Source: Candidatus Sulfotelmatobacter sp.
GTDB lineage: Bacteria > Acidobacteriota > Terriglobia > Terriglobales > SbA1
Assembly: GCA_030151135.1 (NCBI GenBank)
Contig: JASLEQ010000207.1
Span: forward strand, 1-5,645
Direction of reading: 5' to 3'
Length of the DNA stretch: 5,645 bases
A model generated the notes under the pieces. That model did not search any database and was not told the DNA's origin. It saw only the letters and a program-made list of their open reading frames with translations. This document shows, in pieces, positions 1 to 5,537 of the stretch; position 1 is the first letter of the stretch; each line of letters opens with the position of its first letter. The translations under genes and the position numbers were made by a program.

Positions 1-611
1 TCGCCTTGTCGTCGAAAGAGACCTGGATCGAGTTCCGCGGTCAGTAAGGCATCCTGAAAGCGCTCCACCATCCAATCGATGATGGAAACGATCATCTCAA
101 TGTCGAGATCACCGCGGAGTTCACCGCGTTGCACTCCGAAACGAACGAATTCGACGGTCCCGTAAGGATCTTCCGTTGTGAGAAAACGGTTGATCTCACG
201 TTTCAGCGCAAGGTCGCTCCCGTAATTTCCGAGCAATGAGATGCGATAGGGAATCCAGTCTTCGTGAACCAGATGCTCGGTTCGCTGCAACCAGTAATGA
301 AGCACTTCGAAAAATCCCTGATCTTTGACCTCCGTCGGAGCCTGGAGGTAGCGCGGGAAGGAACGGACGGCGCGCTTGTAGACCTCGAAGAAGAGTCCGT
401 CTTTGCTGCCGAAATGCTGGAAGATTGAACCTTTCGCGATCCCGAGCGCGAGCGCAATGTCGCCCACGCGCACAGCGTGATATCCGTGCTCAGCGAAATG
501 TTTCGTAGCGGCTTCGACAATGCGGCTGCGCTTGGCTTCGGAACGCGGACGCAACTTCAGCTGCCGCTGATAAAGGGGAGGGGCGACGGAGCTGCTTGCA
601 ATTCCCGGCAT
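1..611 (-). CDS. TetR/AcrR-family transcriptional repressor (3' end outside window)
   Basis: About 203 residues are visible from an ATG at 611-609, with no stop before the left edge, so the C-terminus is cut off by the window. TetR proteins are usually 190-220 residues, so little is missing. Residues ~27-73 form the TetR DNA-binding domain: a first helix with AAxxxFAEHGY (34-44), then the helix-turn-helix DIALALGIAKGSIFQHFGSKDGLF-type segment (51-74) with the family signature G-S-I-F-x-H-F-x-S-K. The rest (~80-203) is the variable ligand-binding and dimer domain, which does not reveal the inducer. An in-frame TGA lies six codons upstream of the ATG, which limits the start. There is no clear Shine-Dalgarno; the predicted leader is only ~16 nt. 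The gene diverges from the oxidoreductase operon and has palindromic sites at both its own and the operon's start. By family rule it is probably an autorepressor and the repressor of that operon. The ligand is unknown. Confidence 0.93.
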   Translation of the reverse strand, partial: MPGIASSSVAPPLYQRQLKLRPRSEAKRSRIVEAATKHFAEHGYHAVRVGDIALALGIAKGSIFQHFGSKDGLFFEVYKRAVRSFPRYLQAPTEVKDQGFFEVLHYWLQRTEHLVHEDWIPYRISLLGNYGSDLALKREINRFLTTEDPYGTVEFVRFGVQRGELRGDLDIEMIVSIIDWMVERFQDALLTAELDPGLFRRQG

Positions 612-615
612 AATC

Positions 616-630
616 GTGACTAACAGTCAT
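616..630. promoter_or_regulatory. Putative TetR operator O1 (palindrome)
   Basis: GTGACTAACAGTCAT is an interrupted palindrome with TGACT/AGTCA half-sites. It lies 5 bp upstream of the TetR start codon and over its predicted transcription start. It matches the second palindrome at 715-729 at 12 of 15 positions, with the half-sites TGACT and AGTCA identical. TetR-family dimers typically bind such short palindromes beside their own gene. Assignment to this TetR protein is inferred from position and symmetry. Confidence 0.72.
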
Positions 631-633
631 GCC

Positions 634-662
634 AGCATAATGCAGCACCGTCCACATTTCAA
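634..662 (-). promoter_or_regulatory. Sigma70-type promoter of the TetR gene
   Basis: Read on the minus strand: a -35 box TTGAAA (657-662), a 17-bp spacer and a -10 box TATGCT (634-639). The expected start point is an A at about 627. That lies inside the 616-630 palindrome and leaves a leader of ~16 nt before the ATG at 611. Five of six -35 bases and four of six -10 bases match consensus with ideal spacing. A regulator bound at 616-630 would cover the start point, which is what autorepression needs. No equally good plus-strand promoter for the operon was found in 640-714; weak candidates there are not annotated. Confidence 0.65.
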
Positions 663-714
663 CTTCATTTTAACGACGCCATACGATAGTGTTATTCGAT
701 TTTGCTTGAATGCA

Positions 715-729
715 ATGACTGGCAGTCAT
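715..729. promoter_or_regulatory. Putative TetR operator O2 (perfect palindrome over operon start codon)
   Basis: ATGACTGGCAGTCAT is a perfect 7-1-7 inverted repeat (ATGACTG, G, CAGTCAT). It starts exactly at the preferred ATG of the first operon gene, so the site is also codons 1-5 (M-T-G-S-H). It is the better of the two palindromes and lies 99 bp from O1. A repressor bound here would block early elongation or promoter escape of the operon, or could form a loop with O1. Confidence 0.72.
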
Positions 730-2352
730 CCACAAAGAAACGGCATTTACGATGCAATTGTCATCGGTGCGGGGCACAATGGGCTGACTGCGGCCGCATA
801 TTTGGCACGCGCGGGCTTGTCAACCCTGGTACTAGAACGCCGGGACATTGTCGGCGGGTGCTGCGTCACGGAGGAAATCGCACCGGGCTGTCGAGTATCG
901 ACGACCTCGTACATCGCGAGCATGTTACGGCCGGAGGTCATCTCCGAGTTGCGACTGCCAGAATACGGATTGCGCATGATCCCGTGTGATCCGGCAATCC
1001 AGGTCCCCTTTCCGGACGGGCGTGTGGTCCCCTGGTGGGCGGACCGGGAAAAAGCAAGGGAAGAGTTTTCAAAGATCTCGTCGAAAGATGCGGCCCGCTT
1101 CGTGCAGGTCGATGATCAACTGAAGAAACTGGCGCGTTATCTCCAGCCGTTCTTCATGGAGCCGCCGCCGGAAGTTGACACTGGAGGTTTGAAAGGTTGG
1201 AGCGAGCTGTTTCGAGTGGGCAAGCGCTTTCGCGGAATTACGAATTCAGAGATCGCGCAGCTGGTTGCGTTCCTGACTGGAAGCCTTGGCGAGTTTCTCG
1301 ACCAGAACTACGAATCGGAAAAAATGAAGACTATGTTTCTGGCCAATAACGTATATGGCAAACATGGCGGGCCCTATCAGCCAGGAACGGCAATCGGACT
1401 GTTGTTTCATCTGCTGAGTGGTGGAGAACATGAACTGCAAGGCTTTTACGGACACGTAATGGGCGGCATGGGTTCAATCACGCAGGCGATCGCGGCCTCA
1501 GGGAAAAATGCCGGAGTTGAAATAATTACGGGCACCGCCGTGGCGCACATCGATGTGCGAGATGGTCGCGCTAGGAGCGTTGTTTTAGAAGATGGCACGG
1601 AATTGCGGGCACGCATGATTCTCTCGAACGCCGATCCGAAACGAACCTTCCTGAAGTTTTTGGACGAGAAAGACCTTCCCGAGGATTTTTTGTTTGCAGT
1701 GCGTGGCATCAAGATGGCTGGCCCGTGCGCGAAGGTAAACATGGTTCTTTCGGAAGAGCCTCGCTTTACCGGAACTTCGCCCAATGCTACAGCGCTGGAG
1801 CGCACGTTCTATACGCTTGTGCCTTCTCTGGAATTTGCCGAGCGATGTTATGACATCGCTAAGTTTGGGGATATTCCTGAAGAGCTATGGGTGGACTGCG
1901 TGGTGTCGTCGAATGCAGACACCTCACTTGCCCCGGAAGGCAAACATATTTTGACGTGTTTCGTGCAGTACGTTCCGTATCATCTTCGCGAAGGAAATTG
2001 GGACGAGAAGCGCGAAGTCCTGGGTAATCGCGTAGTGAAGAAGATCGGGGAGTATGCTCCGAATGTTCCCGGCGCAATTATTGCGCGTCAGGTGCTGACG
2101 CCTCTCGATCTGGAGCGCACCTACGGCCTGACGGAAGGAAATATCTTCCACGGCGACTTGCGACTCGAGCAACTCTTCTTTATGCGCCCCGTGCCGGGCT
2201 GGTCGCAATATCGGACACCGGTGCATGGTTTGTATCTGTGCGGCGCGGGAGCACATCCGGGCGGTGGCGTTACCGGAGCGCCCGGCCGGAATGCAGCTCA
2301 TCAGGCATTGCGCGATTGGAAAAAGGGGAAACTGCGGAGTTACGCGGCATGA
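715..2352 (+). CDS. PYROXD2/phytoene-desaturase-like FAD-dependent oxidoreductase
   Basis: 545 residues from ATG 715. The N-terminus carries the dinucleotide-binding fold IVIGAGHNGL (GxGxxG glycines 18, 20, 23), with Glu41 at the end of the second strand to bind the FAD ribose, followed by the GG-containing ERRDIVGG segment. The C-terminus has the flavin-closing motif GLYLCGAGAHPGGGVTGAP (about 505-523), typical of the COG1233 family that holds carotenoid desaturases and animal PYROXD2. Length fits that family (500-580). No signal peptide or membrane helix is evident, so it is probably cytosolic. The substrate cannot be read from sequence; a carotenoid role is not supported because no other carotenoid gene is nearby. 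The reading frame stays open back to a GTG at 616, but that start would overlap the TetR operator and promoter and add 33 residues with no family character, so ATG 715 is preferred. No Shine-Dalgarno is visible at either start. It is first in a three-gene operon and overlaps the next gene by 4 bp. Confidence 0.88.
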   Translation: MTGSHPQRNGIYDAIVIGAGHNGLTAAAYLARAGLSTLVLERRDIVGGCCVTEEIAPGCRVSTTSYIASMLRPEVISELRLPEYGLRMIPCDPAIQVPFPDGRVVPWWADREKAREEFSKISSKDAARFVQVDDQLKKLARYLQPFFMEPPPEVDTGGLKGWSELFRVGKRFRGITNSEIAQLVAFLTGSLGEFLDQNYESEKMKTMFLANNVYGKHGGPYQPGTAIGLLFHLLSGGEHELQGFYGHVMGGMGSITQAIAASGKNAGVEIITGTAVAHIDVRDGRARSVVLEDGTELRARMILSNADPKRTFLKFLDEKDLPEDFLFAVRGIKMAGPCAKVNMVLSEEPRFTGTSPNATALERTFYTLVPSLEFAERCYDIAKFGDIPEELWVDCVVSSNADTSLAPEGKHILTCFVQYVPYHLREGNWDEKREVLGNRVVKKIGEYAPNVPGAIIARQVLTPLDLERTYGLTEGNIFHGDLRLEQLFFMRPVPGWSQYRTPVHGLYLCGAGAHPGGGVTGAPGRNAAHQALRDWKKGKLRSYAA

Positions 2353-3536
2353 ACATCGAGACCGCTTCACTGCCGAAGACCGCAGACGTCGTAATTTTAG
2401 GCGCTGGGGTGATGGGCACGGCCATCGCCTTCCATCTGGCGAAACGAAAAGCAGGAAAGATCGTAGTGCTCGACAAAGACCACGTGGGACGGGGCGGGAG
2501 CGGACGATCGTCGGCGCTCATTCGCATGCACTACACGTTTCCCCCGGAAGTGCACTTGGCGCTCGTCAGCTTGAAGATGTTTCAGAACTGGCAGGACATC
2601 GTGGGGGCTCCGGGGGACTTCAAGAAGACAGGGTTCGTCCGCATCGTGCATCCTAATGAGATCGAGCGGCTAAAGCTGAATGTGGAGATGCAGCGTGGCC
2701 TCGGCGCGGCTGTAGAACTCGTCGATCGGCAGCAACTTCAGGAACTTGAGCCTGACTGGAAAGTCGAAGACGTCGAACTGGCAGCGTACGAACCTGACTC
2801 CGGCTACGGAGATGGGGCGGGCGTTGCCGGTGACTTCCTGGAAGCGGCGAGGAGTCTGGGAGTCCAGTATTTCCCGCGGACCAATGCGTCCAGCATAGCG
2901 TTCCATTCCGGACAAGCCATAGGAGTGGAGACCGACCGCGGCGAAGTTTCTGCTCCGACGGTGATTGTTGCGACGGGACCATGGTCGCGCCCGCTGCTTA
3001 AGCAATTGGACTACGATCTGCCCATCGAGTGCGAATACCATCAGGTCGCAATTTTGCGCAAAGTGGCCGACATGGAAGGCGGAGGATCCGCCTGCATAGA
3101 TTCCGTCACTGCGACATATTTTCGCTCGGACGCGCACGATAAATTTCTGGTAGGAGATTTCTACGGCACGCGTCCGGTCGATCCGGACAATTTTCCTCAG
3201 CGAGCCTCCGATGATTCGCTGGAGGAGATCATCCAACGCGCCTGCCGGCGCATTCCCAAACTCGAAGGAGCAGAGATCATGCGCGGCGTGACCGGAGTGT
3301 ATGACGTAACACCCGATTCGCGTCCTTTGCTGGGAGAAGTTCCAGGAGTGCGCGGGGTATATGTTTGCGCAGGATTTTCGGGCATGGGATTCAAGATCTC
3401 CCCGGCAATCGGGCTCGTGATGAGTGAACTTGTGCTCGATGGCGCGGGTAAGACGGTCGACATCAGTGCCTTCCACCCCAACCGCTTTGCCGAAGGTAAA
3501 CCGATCAAACCGCAGTACGAGTACGTGGACGACTAG
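2349..3536 (+). CDS. DAO-family FAD-dependent oxidoreductase (sarcosine/dimethylglycine oxidase type)
   Basis: 395 residues. The N-terminal Rossmann motif VVILGAGVMGTAIAFHL (glycines 18, 20, 23) is followed by Asp42 at the end of the second strand. Next comes GRGGSGRSSALIRMHY (47-62), the flavin-contact region of the DAO superfamily (PF01266). VIVATGPWS (205-213) is the second FAD-contact strand, and the C-terminal TPDSRPLLGEVPGVRGVYVC with AGFSGMGFKISPAIG (321-355) is the usual DAO closure. Family members oxidise secondary and tertiary amines or amino acids such as sarcosine, dimethylglycine and D-amino acids. There is no GcvT-like folate domain, unlike mitochondrial and many bacterial dimethylglycine dehydrogenases, so a demethylated carbon would probably leave as formaldehyde. 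No histidine in the usual covalent-FAD position could be assigned. The ATG overlaps the upstream stop (ATGA), with GGAG at 2336-2339, implying coupled translation. The longer in-frame opening from 2238 lies inside the upstream gene and is rejected. The exact substrate is unknown. Confidence 0.9.
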   Translation: MNIETASLPKTADVVILGAGVMGTAIAFHLAKRKAGKIVVLDKDHVGRGGSGRSSALIRMHYTFPPEVHLALVSLKMFQNWQDIVGAPGDFKKTGFVRIVHPNEIERLKLNVEMQRGLGAAVELVDRQQLQELEPDWKVEDVELAAYEPDSGYGDGAGVAGDFLEAARSLGVQYFPRTNASSIAFHSGQAIGVETDRGEVSAPTVIVATGPWSRPLLKQLDYDLPIECEYHQVAILRKVADMEGGGSACIDSVTATYFRSDAHDKFLVGDFYGTRPVDPDNFPQRASDDSLEEIIQRACRRIPKLEGAEIMRGVTGVYDVTPDSRPLLGEVPGVRGVYVCAGFSGMGFKISPAIGLVMSELVLDGAGKTVDISAFHPNRFAEGKPIKPQYEYVDD

Positions 3537-3541
3537 TCCTC

Positions 3542-3550
3542 AGGAGAAGG
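3542..3550 (+). promoter_or_regulatory. Strong ribosome binding site of the methyltransferase gene
   Basis: AGGAGAAGG lies in the 15-bp gap after the DAO-type gene; AGGAG ends 5 nt before the ATG at 3552. It is much stronger than anything seen upstream of the first two operon genes and fixes the start of the third. Confidence 0.8.
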
Positions 3551-3551
3551 C

Positions 3552-4544
3552 ATGAAGAAGAAAGGCATTCTCGAAAGGCTGAAAGAGGGTCCCGTCCTGG
3601 GCGACGGTGGATATCTATTGGAGCTTGAAAAACGCGGATGGGTGCGTGCGGGTCCGTTCACACCAGAAGTTGCCCTGGTATATCCCAATGCGCTTCGCGA
3701 GTTGCACGTCGAATTCCGGGAGGCTGGTGCGGAAGTGCTACAGGCACTCACGTTCTACGCGAGCCGCGACAAACTTGCTACCGTCGGACTTGAGAACCGG
3801 CTTGAGGAACTGAATCGATCGGCGGTCCGCGTCGCGAAGGAAGTTGCGGGAGATCGCTGCCTGGTTGCAGGAAACTTGAGTCTGACTTGGATGTACGAGC
3901 CGAACAGCCCGTCTGCTGCGGACCGGGTACGGAAAACTTTCGATGAGCAGTTGGCGGTGCAAGTCGATGAAGGAGTTGATTTCATCATCGGGGAAACCTT
4001 CTCATGGCTCGGCGAGGCTCTGATCGCGGTGGAGCGCGCCCAAAAAACCGGATTACCCGCGATGGTAACAATCTGCTTTGAGAATAAAAAAAAGACGGCG
4101 GAGGGAAAGAGTGCGGCGGACGCCGTGAAGGTATTGTTCGATGCAGGCGCTGACATCGTAGGCATGAATTGCCTGCGACCGCCGGAACATATTCTCGGTC
4201 CGATGGAACAGATGCGGAAGGCCGTGTCGGGCTACCTAGCATGTCAGCCCGTCGCGTATCGAACTCCGAAAGACAAGCCGGACTTCACCAGCCTTCCGGA
4301 ATTCCCTTACGCGCTCGATCCACTACAACTCACGCGGAAAGAGATGGCGGACTATGCCGTGCAAGCACGCGATCTGGGAATCAACTTTATCGGCGCATGT
4401 TGCGGCACGGTCGCGATGCACATTCGCGAGATGGCGCGGGCGCTGAACAAGCTTCCTGAAGATTCGCGTATCTGGAAAAAAGGCGGCGAGAAGCCAATGT
4501 CAGCGTACGAGTACTACGATCACGATCATCTGACTACGAAGTAA
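3552..4544 (+). CDS. Betaine-homocysteine S-methyltransferase-like enzyme
   Basis: 330 residues, one (beta/alpha)8 homocysteine S-methyltransferase domain (PF02574). The zinc ligands are visible: Cys207 in GMNC and Cys283-Cys284 in GACCGT, matching Cys217, Cys299 and Cys300 of human BHMT. Similarity to animal BHMT is close along the chain: GDGG (17-20), LEKRG, AGPxTPE (33-39), TFYASxDKL (67-75), SQP/CQPVAY (231-236) and LPEFP (248-252). It should transfer a methyl group to homocysteine to make methionine in the cytosol. From memory of the BHMT structure, the betaine cage is Trp44, Tyr77 and Tyr160. Here these are Phe36, Tyr69 and Thr149, so the donor may differ from glycine betaine. It ends ~75 residues earlier than human BHMT and lacks that enzyme's C-terminal dimer extension. 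It is last in the operon, 15 bp after the flavoenzyme, with a strong ribosome binding site, and is followed by a terminator. A methionine synthase (MetH) or cobalamin enzyme is excluded by the size and single domain. Confidence 0.88.
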   Translation: MKKKGILERLKEGPVLGDGGYLLELEKRGWVRAGPFTPEVALVYPNALRELHVEFREAGAEVLQALTFYASRDKLATVGLENRLEELNRSAVRVAKEVAGDRCLVAGNLSLTWMYEPNSPSAADRVRKTFDEQLAVQVDEGVDFIIGETFSWLGEALIAVERAQKTGLPAMVTICFENKKKTAEGKSAADAVKVLFDAGADIVGMNCLRPPEHILGPMEQMRKAVSGYLACQPVAYRTPKDKPDFTSLPEFPYALDPLQLTRKEMADYAVQARDLGINFIGACCGTVAMHIREMARALNKLPEDSRIWKKGGEKPMSAYEYYDHDHLTTK

Positions 4545-4565
4545 GCGATTGCTGCAATCAGAGAA

Positions 4566-4597
4566 ATGCGGGCCCGAGTGAGGCCCGCATCTTTATT
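4566..4597. terminator. Probable bidirectional intrinsic terminator
   Basis: A perfect 9-bp GC-rich stem (ATGCGGGCC, 4566-4574, with GGCCCGCAT, 4582-4590) and a 7-nt loop are followed by CTTTATT on the plus strand. On the minus strand the same hairpin is followed by TTCT. It lies 21 bp after the methyltransferase stop and ~37 bp beyond the end of the convergent dps gene, so it can serve both. Neither tail is a clean T-run, so efficiency is uncertain. A small 5-bp hairpin (4547-4559) precedes it. Confidence 0.75.
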
Positions 4598-4627
4598 GCT
4601 GACGGATTCACGGCGTTCCCCCTGACG

Positions 4628-5251
4628 CTAACCAGCCTTGCGAACTCCTGGGTCCACCGCATGCACTAGCGGCATTTCGACCAGGTGTTCGGTCAAAAAC
4701 CAGCTTTGCAGTTCGTTGGTACGCAGCACGTCGCTGATCACCATGTCGTTGCTGCCGTCATCACCGAGTTCATCGGCTTTCTTGGCAATTTCACGGCATT
4801 CCCCAATGATCAGTTGATGGGCATCAACCAGACGTGAGATTTGGACTGGCACCTCTTCTCTGCCTTTCGGCGGACGCTCGATGCGAGTGGTTTCCGCGAT
4901 ATCGTGGGCCATGGCGAGCGAAACCCCACCCAGCAATTGAATGCGTTCCGCGATGGTGTCGACGATCTCGACCTGCTCGGCGAAATGCTTGTCGAATAAC
5001 AGGTGCAACTGATAGAAGGTGGGTCCCGCGACCTGCCAATGCGACTTCTTGTATAGATCGCGCAGGGTGGTGCTGTCGGCCAGAAGTTGATTCAATTGTT
5101 CGGTCATCTCCAGCCGCACGGCTTCATCAAGATCGAGCGGCAACGCGTGCGAAACCGTGCCGTAAGCCTGAATTTCGGCGGCGCGCTGATGAACACGAGG
5201 CTGTGCATTGATCCGGGACTGGGATGAATTCTGGATCTCTTTTTTCGGCAT
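4628..5251 (-). CDS. dps: Dps-type miniferritin (DNA-binding protein from starved cells)
   Basis: 207 residues of the Dps/ferritin-like family. It oxidises Fe(II), preferably with hydrogen peroxide, and stores the iron in a dodecameric shell, which limits Fenton damage. The ferroxidase residues stand out: His71 (KSHWQVAGPTF), His83 and Asp87 (QLHLLFDKHF), and Asp98 and Glu102 (VDTIAERI). Their spacing 12-4-11-4 is exactly the Dps pattern. The core runs from about 42 to 195. The protein is longer than usual (typically 150-180) because of a ~40-residue polar N-terminal tail with Lys3, Lys4, Arg13, Arg19 and Arg23, which may bind DNA as the E. coli Dps tail does. The start is well supported by AGGAGG at 5256-5261, 4 nt before the ATG. 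It is a single-gene unit, convergent with the methyltransferase operon. No clear promoter was found in 5263-5419; an OxyR-like or stress-sigma site could not be recognised. Confidence 0.96.
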   Translation of the reverse strand: MPKKEIQNSSQSRINAQPRVHQRAAEIQAYGTVSHALPLDLDEAVRLEMTEQLNQLLADSTTLRDLYKKSHWQVAGPTFYQLHLLFDKHFAEQVEIVDTIAERIQLLGGVSLAMAHDIAETTRIERPPKGREEVPVQISRLVDAHQLIIGECREIAKKADELGDDGSNDMVISDVLRTNELQSWFLTEHLVEMPLVHAVDPGVRKAG

Positions 5252-5261
5252 TAACCCTCCT
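5252..5261 (-). promoter_or_regulatory. Consensus ribosome binding site of dps
   Basis: On the minus strand AGGAGG (5256-5261) sits four bases (GTTA) before the ATG. This is a full Shine-Dalgarno match and suggests high translation, as expected for an abundant storage protein. Confidence 0.85.
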
Positions 5262-5385
5262 CATAGAAAACGACGGTGTCACGACCTTGAGCTTGGATGC
5301 TGCAATGTGCAGACGCGCTCCTACATTTTTGGATCAGTTCTATAGTTGCTGAGTTTAGCTGGATGCCGGACTCCCGGCCCGATGT

Positions 5386-5414
5386 TTGACGGTGCGAGTT
5401 GCGGTTGCTATGAT
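5386..5414 (+). promoter_or_regulatory. Sigma70-type promoter of the initiator tRNA gene
   Basis: A -35 box TTGACG (5386-5391), 17-bp spacer and -10 box TATGAT (5409-5414), each matching consensus at five of six bases. The expected start point, 6-8 bp after the -10 box, is 5420-5422, coinciding with the first nucleotides of the mature tRNA (5420). A GCCGG/CCGGC hairpin (5365-5378) lies just upstream, with no T-run and no assigned role. Confidence 0.78.
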
Positions 5415-5419
5415 CAAAC

Positions 5420-5496
<77 letters not shown>

Positions 5497-5509
5497 ACCT
5501 AAACCCTTC

Positions 5510-5537
5510 AGGCTACGTTTCTTGCGTGGCTTTTTAT
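5510..5537 (+). terminator. Intrinsic terminator of the tRNA gene
   Basis: The stem GCTACG (5512-5517)/CGTGGC (5525-5530), with one G-T pair, can be extended outward by a G-T and an A-T pair. The loop is TTTCTTG and is followed by TTTTTAT (5531-5537). It begins 14 nt after the tRNA 3' end, as expected for a monocistronic tRNA transcript. Confidence 0.75.

Noticed and set aside
203..520. Minus-strand 105-codon frame inside the TetR gene
   Set aside because: It is an out-of-frame shadow rich in Ser/Arg; the TetR frame through the same bases has the full DNA-binding domain.
616..714. 33-residue N-terminal extension of the first oxidoreductase from GTG 616
   Set aside because: It would overlap the TetR promoter and operator, has no ribosome binding site, and the added residues do not resemble the start of the family; the FAD motif follows ATG 715 at the usual distance.
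612..714. SAM or other methionine-related riboswitch upstream of the operon
   Set aside because: No long structured leader fits between the likely promoter region and ATG 715, and no SAM-riboswitch core or terminator hairpin was seen.
2238..2348. Longer start of the DAO-type oxidoreductase inside the upstream gene
   Set aside because: It would overlap the FAD-closing motif region of the upstream gene by >100 bp; ATG 2349 overlaps the stop by ATGA and starts just before the Rossmann motif.
715..2352. Carotenoid biosynthesis (crtI) assignment for the first oxidoreductase
   Set aside because: Similarity is to the broad COG1233/PYROXD2 group; no phytoene synthase or other carotenoid gene is nearby, and the neighbours point to amine or methyl metabolism.
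2670..3476. Long minus-strand open frame of 268 codons opposite the DAO-type gene
   Set aside because: No domain or family motif, no ribosome binding site, and it is fully antisense to a gene with clear motifs; a codon-bias shadow.
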